A stretch of 64,000 nt of DNA from positions 133,501 through 197,500 of the forward strand of contig JAXRKP010000851.1 of the NCBI GenBank assembly GCA_037039925.1, read 5' to 3'. Each line of letters starts with the position of its first letter. Position 1 is the first letter of the stretch. The stretch comes from Doris montereyensis. Taxonomy: Eukaryota; Mollusca; Gastropoda; Nudibranchia; Dorididae. The notes beneath the pieces were generated by a model that worked only from the letters and a program-made list of their open reading frames with translations, ran no database searches and was not told where the DNA came from. Positions 21,955 through 35,500 of this stretch are shown here, piece by piece. A program made the position numbers and the translations under genes.

Positions 21955-22260
21955 TTATGTTTACCTTTGATACCTGGGTGAGCGGGAAAATGTCGTCAAG
22001 TATCAGGCCTAGCATTGCCGGGTTCAAACCCAGGAACTCGCAACTCAAGTCCAACAACCTGACCTGCATTTTCCCCACTATACACAAATGCATGTGAGTA
22101 CCAGCATCAGATGGAAGTAAAATCTGTAACGTCCTGTCCACACAGTGATATATTGCAACCTGTTAAGCTTCACACTATAGAAACCAGGAAATGCTCCAGC
22201 TCTATGGGCCACATTGGTCTTGCAGAAATTTTGCTTTTACACTTTTTACTTAGTTTGCCA
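21955..22260 (+). mobile_element. tRNA-derived SINE (family A), diverged copy
   Basis: The head has CCGGGTTCAAACCCAGGAAC (B box). The body has CATTTTCCCCACTATACAC, AACGTCCTGTCCACACAG, ATTGCAACCTGTTAAGCTTC, ACACTATAGAAACCAGGA and a TTTTACTTAG tail, matching the other family A copies. Confidence 0.65.
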
Positions 22261-22882
22261 CTCTGGTCAAGAAAGTCCTTTTCCTTCTATGTTAAATTGA
22301 CGTTAAGGAAGCTTTATGTGATATTTATAAGTGAAAATTCAGATGCAAAAACAAAGTGCTTTGTCTGTATTACTGTTTTCCTTGAAGCCTAGACCAGCAG
22401 CGACTTACAGACTACTTGGGAATACATATAAATTGAAATTTTTCTTGTTGTTGAAAATTTGCTTGCACATTATAATATATATACTATATACTTCCAAAAA
22501 TTTCAGTCCATATCATCAATATCAACTGCATGATATGTAGGGCTTTGTTGAGAGAAAATTAGACACTCCAAAAGACTTGTGTTAAAAGAAATTAAATAGA
22601 TGTGATATCTGTGCTGTTTATAAAGGTAAATTTAGCTTCAACAGAGGATCTCATCAAGACATCAAATTATGCACAAGACTAAAAGATAACCATGAGATGC
22701 CTCAGAAAATTTCAGATCAACATGTCACTTTGATATGCATTCACCCTCAACAGCTTGCACACTATAGAAAAATACCCAGTATGGAGTTAATTTCCCAGTG
22801 CGCAACTTGAGCAGTGGTGTTCCATTTAAATCCTATGCCTATCAAGAACTTATTGAATCTATTCTATGGTAGCACTTAAGAG

Positions 22883-23068
22883 CAGTGGTTCTTAACCTGA
22901 GTTCGATCGAACCCAAGGGATTCTGTGAGTCAGTCTAAGAGGTTCAACGGAGGTCAAGACACATACAGTGTGTGTGCGTGGGTCCGTTTCATTCGCCCAC
23001 TAGGGTTCGGTGAATGCACATATGAAACTTGCAGGCTTCAGTACCTCCAACAAGGTTAAGAACTGCTG
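22883..23068. mobile_element. hAT-type MITE (186 bp)
   Basis: The terminal inverted repeats are CAGTGGTTCTTAACCT on the left and AGGTTAAGAACTGCTG on the right. The flanks are CTTAAGAG (22875-22882) and GCTTAGAG (23069-23076), an imperfect 8-bp target duplication. The interior is palindrome-rich (GTTCGATCGAAC; ATTCGCCCACTAGGGTTCGG). It is far too short to encode a transposase. Confidence 0.75.
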
Positions 23069-23773
23069 GCTTAGAGGAGGACATTGTTTTCTTGGAGAAT
23101 GAAAAATAAATAGCAACTCAAGAATAAAGATGGAGATTTGTGAGAATTCAGTCCTTGATCCACAAGATTTGTAAAACTTAAAAGAAATAACAACCATCTA
23201 TTACAAAGAGATGGAGAAAATGAAAGAAATGATTCTTAATGTACCCAACTATATTGTTATATTTCAGTCAGGCAAAAACACTAAGTATCATGATCTAGAG
23301 TCAAATATATTTATTGAAATGGCACAATGAAAAACAATCAAATATTTCCTGTATCTATGCCTAGTTCTGAGGGCTTTGTGAAACGAAAACAACCCCTGAA
23401 TACTATCATGTCATTGCCATCCCGAGGAGCAAAGTTTTAATTTAAGTGTTGCCATTCGTCACTCATTTTCTTCTACTGTAAAATCCTCTGTGAGTGAGAA
23501 AGAAAGATTTTTCGGTTTAAATGCATGAGAATCATAGTGTATCTACACAAAATCATATTTGTACTCACTTCTGCTTGCGGGTAAATTTCTCTATAGATTT
23601 AAAATGCCCCATGTCCAGATAAAAATGTCACACAGCTATCTGTAGCACAAATGATGATTTGACTTTACAGATACGGTAAATTCTGTTCATTGCAATCTAC
23701 TCATCCAGATCTGGGAATTTCTTTTCAACAGAACTATAAAAATCATGATGTTCAGTATTCATCACATACTTAT

Positions 23774-23983
23774 TCACTCATCGACTTTCTGCACCGCTTT
23801 TTTATTTTTTATAAACTTCTTTGCATCCCTCGCCAAACCCCCGAACATCTTCCTCGGCATTATAGTCTGAATCTTCAGCATCGTCTGAAATCTGTGTCCC
23901 ATCATCGATGAAACTATCATTATAGTCATACGTGTCTGGCAAATCGTCATCAACAAGACTACCCTGGGTGACTAGTCGGGTAC
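23774..23983 (-). CDS. APLF: APLF-like last exon (acidic histone-binding tail)
   Basis: Reads TRLVTQGSLVDDDLPDTYDY, then NDSFIDDGTQISDDAEDSDY and NAEEDV. Human APLF has YDLNDSFLDD followed by an acidic stretch here. After a shift in the G5 run the frame continues GLARDAKKFIKNKKAVQKVD with a stop at 23774-23776; the unshifted frame stops at 23802-23804. Confidence 0.85.
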
Positions 23984-26526
23984 CTGAAAATAAAGACAGG
24001 ACAAGACTTTAAAACTTGTGAATGTAAAGGCTTGTGTTCCTTGCCCTATCACTACATCGGAGCAACATTCTACACAACAGATATTGCATTTAATACTCTC
24101 CCCTTACACTATAACGAGTATTTTACTCAAATTAAATTTATACCACAGCTGTATAATATATGTCTAACATGGCATCTGTAGGGCCACAGAAAAAGAGGAA
24201 GACCAAGCCGAGAGGAAGTTGAAAAATCTGGGGATGTCTTGGAAAGAGATTGAAAAGATGGCACAGGGCAGGGTTCACTAGAGGGCTCTTGTTGCTGGCG
24301 TGTGCCCCACGAGGGGTGACGGGGCATCATGATGATGTATAATAAATAAGAGTGAAAAATGAACAAACCAGTTAGTGCGTGACTTTGTTTTTTATTCAAT
24401 TTGATTCTACCCACAGCTAAGGTGATCTCAGAATGTTTGCTAGGATAATCCTAGTTTTTCACGGATTGCTCTGTAAACAGCCAAGGGATCTTTAACATTG
24501 ACAAAGTGTCGTGATTTGCACACAAGACCTACTCCTTATCATCCATTTACAATGGGACTAGGTTCTGATCCACATGCATGATGCATGGACCAGGGGGTGA
24601 GTTTACCCCCCCCCCCAAAAAAAAGGCAAGAAAATTTGTCAAACTGACAGGGCGGGAACCCACAAAGTTTTGTTGAGAGGCAAACACCTTAACTCTGGAC
24701 CATCGCGTCCCCCTCGTGCATGATAGAAACAAAACAAAAAGGTTAATGGAAAAAAAAAATACCCAAGTGAAAAAAATAAAACAAAAAGCATAAAAGACTA
24801 CAAAGTCCTCTGATTTACCAGCAATCCATCAACAAAAGCATGGGAATAATGTACACGTACAGTGGTTCACATCAAAATGTCTTTACTACTGCCTTCTTTT
24901 CTTTCTTCCCAATGTCTTCACTCTGAGGGTACACTCTCATTCATTCTCATGATGCAAAACTAAATGATATAAAGATAATGAACAGTCTGATACAATTGTC
25001 CCATCAGTGTCCCTGTCTCTCTCCTCACATTAACCTACAAAATGTTTGGGGAGGGGGTGAGGGGGTGGCGGGTTGTTGTTAAGAAATGGGTCTGTTGTGG
25101 CTGGAGAAACAATATGAAAATCTTTGTGGTTTTTGTAAGATAAAAGTTTCTTTGGTAAACTTCAATATTTCTGCTTGGGTTGAAGAATATATAGACAATA
25201 ATATGATGTCTTTTTGTTTCCTGTCCTCTTTTTTCCCCTTTGCTTCCTCATTGCCTTTAGGTGAATGGACAATATCTCCTATGTGAAGCACGTCCAAATA
25301 TCATCCACAGTACTTTGAAACACTCTGGTAATCTTTAACCATCCACTAACATTGTAATCAAAGGCAAGGAAGAAAACAAATTGACTATCATTATAAAATG
25401 GCTTCTATTGCTGGCTGAGTTATCTCTTCTTCTCCGCACACAAACTATCACATTTGTCATACATTGCTAGATTTTACAACTGTCTTTCGGGAGAGAAAAG
25501 GGACGGGAAAAATTGTTCGAATAGATCCTTCGTATCATCTAGACAAATCTATTTCAAGCCAGACTAGAGCTTCTCCATGTCTCATGAGAACTGTGGCAAG
25601 AGAGCAAGCATACATGACTATGAAAAATCTTTAAAAAACTGTCGGTTTAGTAAGGTGTTACAAATACATACCTGCTGTGCTTCTTTGGGGTCTACTTGGT
25701 TTCTCTGAGGCCGTTTTATTGGAATCCTTGTCTTTCCTAAAACAAAAGTATGGACCAAAAATAAACAACGCAAAACACATTCTGCACGCACAGAGCATTA
25801 CATTTTTTAAATCATCTGTTTTGTTTCATAGGGAAGTTTGACTTTTTGTGTGTTCAATATGTAAACACATATTGTTTCAAAGTTTAACACAAACAACGAT
25901 GCATATTTGCCATATATTGTAAGCCAAGAAATACGATGTTGAATAGAATTTCTCAATAGCTAAAACCTCAGAGAGAGCTGGAAAAATCTTTGGAATATGA
26001 ATGATTTGATTTTGATATTACATCACACACAGTAAGCTATAAATCATACTAAACTCACTTGCTAGTATCCCTTGATGAGGGTTTGTCTTCATCTTCATCA
26101 TAACTTGAATCACCAGGATGACAGTAGGTGCGGAAATGGACTGGATTTTTCTAAAGCATAAAAAAATGGTGAAAGAAACTGGTGAAGCAAAACTGTAAAC
26201 ATAGAGTCAAAAGTATCATTGTGCAGCAACATGGTATCTTACAATGAGCTTTTTTGTTTCTATTATTGAATTTTACGTTATCCAGTACATGTCGTGATCT
26301 CAGGGGGAATTAAGAGAAACCAGCAAGATGCAAGGGAAGGGAAGGCGTAAAAAGAAAGAAATACGACCTATCAGTAGCACCCGCCAACTGCCCGCTTTTA
26401 CATTAAGCTCTTACTTCTATACAAACTACAACAAAAAAGCTAAGTGTAGAAGATTAAAGAAGTATCATAAGTCTGTAAATGCTATTAAAGTAAAAATGTA
26501 AAAATAGACAATAAGACACTGGTTGT

Positions 26527-26558
<32 letters not shown>

Positions 26559-29500
26559 GTACATTTCTATTGCACACTCATCCCTACAAGGGTAAGGCTC
26601 TAGGCACATTACATATTTTAAGAAACAATATATGTTATACATGTGTTACATATGATATACAATATGAATTTCATACATCAAGCTACATGAATGTGTGCAA
26701 TATATGACAAGAAAAACCGACAATGCAAACAAGAACAAGAAAGTCGTTTAACAGTAAATACTGTCATGAATTCATATTCCACAAAGACACACACACACAC
26801 ACAAAACCTTCACACAGGATGAATACAACCGTAATAAAATTATGCAATTTCTCTTTTAAGAAAGTAAGCTTTTATAGGCTAGTTAAAAAGATGTGTCTTG
26901 ATGTTTTTTTCTAAAAATTGACAATGACTATTGACTCTCTAACACTCTGTGGGAGGGCATTCCATACAAATGGGCCATAATATGTGAAAGATCGTGTACC
27001 AGCACTAGTTTTTACTTTTGGGAGAACTAGAGTAGAAGTACTGGCAGATGATCTTAATGTTCGACCAGGTTTGTAAACATTTAAAAGACTTTGAAGATGC
27101 TGTTCCATCAAGACATTTATAAACTAAAGTTGCAGCTTTGAATTTTATTCTTTTCGACTATTAACCAGTGAAGTTCTCTCAGTAGTGGGGATACATTTTC
27201 AAATTTTTTTTTAAAGATAAGTCTGGCTGCATTGTTTTGAATGACTTGAAATCTTTTGATTTTTTTCTTGCGGGAGGCCAAACAACAGGGAATTACAATA
27301 GTCAAGCTTAAAGAGTTGTGAGAATTTTTTTGTAACATCACTTGTGAGGAATGAGGAATGGACGGATGGAACTTATCTTTCTCAAGGAAAACTTTAGTGG
27401 TTTGACTAAGGAGCTCACTTGAGGATCCATAGAAAGTTCAGAGAAAAATGGTTCCTAAGTTTTCACCTTATTTACCATGTTGATTTTATTTTCCCCTAAA
27501 TCTATGCTTTTCTGATTACTTTTCATCGTTCGTCTTTTCGAACCAATTTTTATTACTTCTGTTTTCTCATCATTAAGTTTTAATTTTTTTGCATCCATCC
27601 ATTCCTTTGTTTGGGCTATGCAAGCTTTGCTTTTTCTGATAATTTCATTTACGCCAACATCGATATTAACATTGTACAATTGGGTATCATCAGCATATTG
27701 ATGGTAAGACATTGAATTTTCTTTAAAGATTTTCAGATAATGGGCTAGTGCACATGACAAAAAGAATTGGCCCTAGCACAGACCCTTGCGGCACGCCGTA
27801 TTTGAAATGGAATTCTCTAGATCTACAACTTTCTATAACAATAAACTGTTTTCGGTTCAAAAGATATGACTCCAACCAAGACAGCACTGTACCCGAGATG
27901 AAGCAACTGAAGCAGAATATGGTGATTGATGGTATCGAATACAGCTGAAAGATCTAAAAGATTTAAAAGTGTAATCGAGCTGTTATCAATTACATTCAAT
28001 AGATCATTTAAAACTCGTAACAAATCGGTTTCAGTGCTACGGTTAGCTTGATATGCAGATTGGAATGGTTGTTGTAGAAAATTTTTTCTCCAAATGTGAT
28101 AACAATTGTTTAAGTACAATTTCTTCTAGAATCTTTGATAAAAAGGGTAAATTGGAGACAGGCCTGTAATTTTTTAGTATTTCAGGGTCAAGATTTGTTT
28201 TCTTTAAAAGTGGTCTTAAAGAACAGTTTGTAAATATCTGGCACAATACCTGTCTTGAGGGAATCATTCACAATCAGAGTTTATATATGGTACTATTTTG
28301 TCAATACATGTTTTGAGTAAGTCGGTGGGGAAAGGATCAAGATCATAGAACTTTGATTTTCATGAAAAAATAATGTCTTTAACTTCCTCGTCTGAAACAG
28401 CTCTAAAAGAAGAAATGATGTCTCCTGAAAATTTAGAAGTATCAATGACAGTATCTGTTTCCTTAAGTTCAGTGCGAATCTGGTCGATTTTATTGCTGAA
28501 AAAATCACCGAATGTATCTGGTAGCTCTTCTTTTGAAATATGTGTTGGTAAGTTGTTTTTTTTTGTCCTTGCCGAAAAGTTCATCTGAAAGCTGGAAAAA
28601 ATCCTTTGTGTTTCGAACGTCTTCAAATTTAGCGATGTAATAATATCGTTTCGCTTTATCACAAAGGTCTTTCACTTTTTCTTCCGAAGGAGGTAAATTT
28701 CTTTGTCAACGACAAGTCCTGACTTCAACCACTTAGCTTCAACACGCCTTCTGAGCTGCTTGGCATCTTTTATTTCCAGCGTGAACCATTGTGTTGTTGG
28801 ACGCTGGTTCACTGATCTTTTAGTTAAATTTCATATGTTGTTACAAGAAAAACTCTCTTTAAAACAATAGGTATTAAATTTGACGGTTTACATTTCGAGG
28901 ATAATGTCATCTGTCATTTGGGAGTTAGTTATACTTTGAGTCGTCTGTGCCTGCCTCCCTGGTCCCTCTTTTTGTTGGTCTAAATTTTTGAAATGTGTAC
29001 TGTAAGCACTTCAGATGTGTAAAATGTGTGGTGGGGCAAACATTGTTTATCTGTCAAGGTGTGTAGCCCAGCAGCAGCAGCGTATGTGAAGGCACTTACT
29101 AGCTGAGTCATGGTGTGGAATTGTCGAGAAAACACTTGGTTGTTTGGTATGTGAACGCACCAATACATAGCAGCCAGAACAAAAGCATAAAGACTGAAAT
29201 GTTGTGGCGAAAACATAACATTGTCCCAACTTGGTGAACTGATTTGTGAACACTTTCTAGATAGATTTTTAAAACATCACAGTAATTCCACATAAAATAT
29301 CCAGAAATAAGAGTTTTGAATTGATAAATTGTTATAAAAGGTATACCATTGTGTTAAAAATCACATAAGATAGTCCAATTTTTTAAATAAAACTAAACTG
29401 TAAAACAAATTAAGACATTAATCCAGAAATAAGTGCCGCCATCAGCGCAAATGACAAAGCATTATAAAAGCATATAAAATCAAAATTTTAAATAAAGGCT

Positions 29501-32500
29501 AGTTAAAAATCTAGGTTAAATAGTGAAATGAAACTCCCTGAACTGTAAAACAGGTGATATTAATGACATAGTATGAATTTTAAATAAACTAAACTGTAAA
29601 AAGATTCAGACAAATGACAAAGCATTATATCATTGCTGTGCATATAAAATCAAAGCTGCTCTTAACGAAGGCTAGTTAAGCAAAACTAATACTGAAACAT
29701 GTCATAGGTTAAATGACTTTGAATTTTAGAATTAAATCATGTTAATAGGTGTTAATATTGGCTTGAAACAAGTATGTATAAATGTACTGTGAAAGATTAA
29801 AAGACAAAGATGAAAGCTGACTGACCACATTGCTGTGGTTTACAAACTTGCATTTAACGACAACAAAAAAGAAAAAGAAACTCATGAACAGTTTGCTCAT
29901 ATAGACTTTCATATTTTGATCTTCTTTGAAAGTCTGATAGCATCAGATTAAAATGTTACAAAACAATTAAATGAAAGGCTTGAAAATGAGTATATCAGAG
30001 TATTATCTCGAAAAATTAAATAAAAGAAGCCTATGTTCCAATAGGAAAAAATAAACTAATTGTAGTGGACATAAAGAAAGTTGGTTCAGTTATAAAAAAA
30101 AAAAAAAACAACAATATATTTTACATATATAATAAACAGATGGTTAATGGGAGATTTAGGATATAGGGGCCTTTGATTTATGGTGCACAGGATATATCTC
30201 ATCTTTCGATATCTCTGATGAAACCAGTGCCAAATATAGAAACAAAAATATACTCTAATAAGAGGACAACAGCAACATGATAAGAGCTTTATCTTCATAA
30301 CAGTTTGCAAACTGCAAATGAAATGAAGTCAATGTTTTCATGTTGTGCAAAAGATCTGAAACACAGAGAGACAATGAAAGATCTTTAACTTGTGCGTCAC
30401 TGCAGTGTAGGAAGCCATGATAATGGCAAAATATTTCTTTCATTTATTTCTTCATTCAGGTGTTCATGGCAACAGGTGTTCATGGCAATAAGAAAGATTG
30501 CTTTCCTTTAAGGAATTCCTTGAGCAAGGATACATCTTAACTCTGACCATAAGCCCCCATGGCAAAAAAACTCTATATCCTGACTCACCACCCAAATCTG
30601 AAACAGAAATTTTAAAGTTTCAGCGAGAGAAATAGACCTAACTTCAAAAACACAAATTACCTTTGTTTAGAGAGTGACAGAGATTACGTAAGGAATAATG
30701 TAAATATCCTTGTCAATAATGGCTTGCCACTATGCAACATGTCAAAGGAAATTGTGCCTCTCAAACCTTAAACATGGAGGCACGCAAAATGAACCATTAC
30801 AAAATTATTTCTTTTTCTCTATATCCTCATACTTTCAACCAACAAATGGAAATGAAATGCAATTTTACTAAGAAACAAAACAAAACAAAAAAAAAATACC
30901 TATAACATTTTGCCCCATATTGGCATGGCTCTCTCCTTCGTCTTTTCTTCTCATCCTCACTCTCATCTGACTGTCGGGATACTCCCCGCCCCCTCGTCTC
31001 TTTGAGGGTCGAGGTACATATGGCTCATCATCTTCTAAAAACATCCTCATCGTCATCATCAGAGAAACTTTTTGCAGTCCGACGTGGTGTTTTCTTTTTC
31101 CCTTTTTTGCTGGGACCGCGAGGTGATGCTCTAGCTTTCACTGGCTTTTTCACCTAGGTGGGATAACAAAGGAAAGACAAGCTGGTACTGATATTTTCTT
31201 GAGTATCTAAAACATGTCGGATTGTATGTGCCAGATCTAAAACAGTGAAAATGAACATTTTTAAAGTTCTAAAAAAAACCCACATTTTACCATTTTTACA
31301 TCTATAGAATTCTGCGAACAAATGTTGAAACTAAATAATGCTTAGCACAGCGAGAAAGACAACATGAAGAAAACTTAGTTATTTCAACAACTACCCAATT
31401 AATCAACCAAATGGTGTCACAATGCACATATCATTTATCAGCAATAGTCATCCTAGACAATGGTATTATATGTCAATATGACAGTACTTTTAAACACTTT
31501 ACTTGAGACATATCAAAATTGTTGCCTCAACATCAAAAGATAAGGAGCTACAAATGTCAAACTCTCAAGTTAAGTTATTTCTAAAATAAAAAAGTGATAC
31601 AACACTTATACACAACAACTGTTCAACCTTGAACTACCAAAACTTGTACCTATGAGCAAAACAATTACTTTCAGAAAAAACAAAGCTCTTAACATGTCGG
31701 ATTTGAAAAAAGCTATCAGCAACAGTAACATCTGCTCAAAAGTCATTGAATCTTCCAGGGTTGAAAACAAAGTGAAAATGTTATATGATTCCTTAACATC
31801 TGTCCTAGACGACCTGGCACCATTAAATCAGGTGAAAATAGTGGAAAGATCCCAGAGTAAGTGGTACAATCCCAGTATAAGAGAAGCTAAATAAAAGGCA
31901 GAGAATGGAAAGGTTCTGGAAGCAACCAGGCTTGAAGTCAACAAAGAAATGTACACATTGGCTAAAAATGAAACAAACGGGTTGATTGCAGAGGCTAAAA
32001 GAAAATACTTGAAAAGACAATTCTAGACAAAAAAAAGACAATCCCAAAGAATTCTTGAAGTAATAAATGGACAAAGAAACCACACATCATCAAAAGACAG
32101 CTTACCTACCAATAAGTCAGAAACATAGCTCTTTGAAGAATTCAAGAACATTTTCACAGAGAAAGTTGAAAACATTAGGCATCAACTTGATATGGAATCA
32201 TATAATACCGAAACAAATCTTAAACGAATGCAAAAACTTGCGTCATTGAACCTGTCTAAATTCGACGCCACAAACTCTACCGAAATCACCAGTCTTTTGA
32301 AGAATATGCCAAACAAGACATGCTCATGAAACCCTATTCCAAAATGGTTTTTGAAATCGTGTGTACATGAACTTGTTTCTGCTATTTCATCTGTCGTTAA
32401 TGAAAGCTTTGAAAACAATGACCTTCCCGAATGTCTAAAAAAACTTCTGTCGTTCCTTTAAAGAAAAAACCATCGCTTGACAAGGAGGAATTAAAGAACT

Positions 32501-35500
32501 AACACCCTGTGTCACATTTTAATTTTGTGTTAAAGCTCATTGAAAAAATAGTATTTAATAGAATCAAAACCCACATCCATCTGAATGGTGAGAGCGCCAA
32601 ATTTCAGTCGGCATATAAAAAGGCTCATTCAAAGGAAACAGCGCTCATTCGTTTCCTCAATGACATTGCCACAGAAGTTAACAACAAGAAATGTGTCATG
32701 CTGGTACTGCTCGACCTAGCGTTGCATTCGATTAAATCGACCAAGCATTACTCATATCACGTCTTGAGGCTTTAATATCTCAGGTACTGCTCTTAAGTGG
32801 CTAAACAGTTACTTGTTTAACAGAACCCAAATTGTTACCATCAACAATAAATCATTGACAGAAATGATCCTAAAATATAGTGTACCCTAAGGTTCAATAT
32901 GGACCACTGCTCTTCAGTTTCACTACACCGCTATGCCGTTATAACTGATCATGGACTCCAGTTTCATCTATATGCCAATGATACAAATTTACATCCCTTT
33001 GTCTCCTATGATGAAATAAGAGCCAAATTACAAATGGAATCCTGCATCAAAGACATCAGAGAATGGATGGGCAATAATAAACTGAAATTGAACAACAGTA
33101 AAACAGAACTTATAACTTTCGGCTCAAAATACACTCTTCAGAAAATCAATGTGAACAACATTTTTGTTGACAAAAATATCATCAAAGCCAGTGGATCTGT
33201 CAGAAATTTAGGTTTCCTCTTCGGCCAAACTCTATCAATGGATGACCACATCAACAAAATCAAACACAAATGCCACATAAACCTGAGATGTATCCACAAA
33301 TTTGTCAGTACTTAGATGAAGAAACAACCAAACTGTTAGTACAAGCATTTGTCATCAGTCATCTCGACTACTGCAATGCTCCAACATCTCTATTCCAATT
33401 CATCAAATAAAAAAATCTCAAAAAAATCCAAAATCAGTGCGCCTGTGTTGTCACCAAAAACAGAAATATCAAGAACAACCACTTGCTCCTTGTTCACAAA
33501 ACTCATCAAATTTAAGATTGCATGCACTGTATTCAACTCATTACATGGAACAGCACCTGAGTATCTTGCTGAGCTATAACAATCCTACCATCCAACACAT
33601 CCTCTGAGGTCAGAGAGTAAATTCTTCCTAACCACACCTATTCCAAACATAAAATTAGGTGAGAAAGCCTTCTCATTCAATGGATCCAAAATCTGGAACT
33701 CTCTTCCAACCGCCATCAAGAACAGCAAAAACATTTTTTCCTTTAAGAAAATGTTGAAGACACATTTTTCGAGAGAGACATATTTGTAAACTTCTTGTCA
33801 ATTGACTCAATTGTGGATTATTGACATTGTAAAGCGCTGAGCATTTCTATGTATAAGCACTATATAAATCTAAACATTATTATTATTATTAATAAGAACG
33901 GATATACATAATATTTTAGAACTATTTAGTCCTTAGTTTAAATTTAACTCTGGTACTAACCTTTAGTTTTTGAGAATTCTTTTCTTTTTATCCCAATCAC
34001 TTCCAGAATCATCCATCCCGTCCATTAGAAATCGCTATCTTTTTCCTCATTGAGATCCTCTTCATCGCGCTCAGAGGCAAAGTCTTCTAGTGCTTCTTCT
34101 ATCATTGGATCATCCACTGAGAGAGCAAAATAATAAACAGATATATAACAAACACAAAGAAAGGCATGATACAAAAATTAATTTTCATCAAAGCGTTTCA
34201 TTAATCTCAACAAACATATACTATAAAAACAAATTTGGAGATGTGCTAACACCATACATAATAAAGACTGTGGCATCAAGTGCAAAAATACTGTTATAGT
34301 CAATTTGGTGTTTTAAGAAGAGCATTTTTCAAAGTTTGGAATATGAAAAGCTAAAATGATATCCAGCGGAATGTCCACATTAAAGACAATGGCTCATGCA
34401 CATCATTACGTTTCATTATTTTATCATCAAAAATGTAAACAAAACCACATACAACAAGGGAAATTTTATCTTCATTTAAAAACATTGGAACCCATACGCC
34501 TCTATAGATTTATATGTAATTCAAGAGATAGAAGAAAACATCAAAATGAAACAAAACATAAAAAACAATCCAACCCATAAAATCCTCTTTGATGTCCAAA
34601 ATCAGACAAAGACAAGAGGTATGCATTTACCATAACTTCCTCTCTTCTGCCGTGCAGCCCTTTGGGGGTCTTGACCTTGAATTTTCATAATCATCATCGT
34701 CGTCATCATCATTAAAGTCTCCTCTTCGGGGCAACGATACATTTTCATCATCGTCATCATCACTTTGATTTCTCCTCCGGCGCCTTGCAGGGGTTGTCCT
34801 TTGAGACCTGGTTGCGTTCTGCTTTCCTTTTCCCCCACGTTTCCCTTTACCCCTTGGCGACTTCTTTGGAGTTTTCGGCTTCTTCTTTTTGGGGCACAAT
34901 AATCTTCATCGTCATCATCGTCATCACTAAAATCTTCTTCATCTTTCACTGTACGTTCTTTTCCTTTTTGCTTGACCTCTTTTAGCTGTTGCTTCTGGCA
35001 CGTAATCATCATCATCAGATATATTTTCATCAAAGTCTTCTTCCTCTTCGTCATCTTCCAGTCTTGCTACCTTCACCTTTCCAATTGTTTTAGAATCATA
35101 TTTTCCTCCTCTTCATCATTGTCATCTTCAGAATCTTTGGCATATGTCAATTTTTTACCTGTTTTCAGAGAGAAAGAAAAGAGGTAAGGATAATCAAAGA
35201 AAAAGAATGAAGAGGGATGAAGAACCGGACAAAAGAAACACACATACCCAGAAAAAAAACCCAGACAAACTACAGCGCCATCAACAATGTCAATAACATT
35301 GACAAAGAAATACTTACATTTTTCTGTAAATTAAAAGGTACAAACTTGACTAAATGATTATGGATTTGAAAGCCATCAGAATAAGATGCAACTCACTTTG
35401 AAGTCTGTGACTAGTGAATGGTAGTTGACATTTTATGGCAGTAAAAATGACTAACTAACAAAACAGAAGGAATCGATATCAGCCCTGAAAATAATATGGC

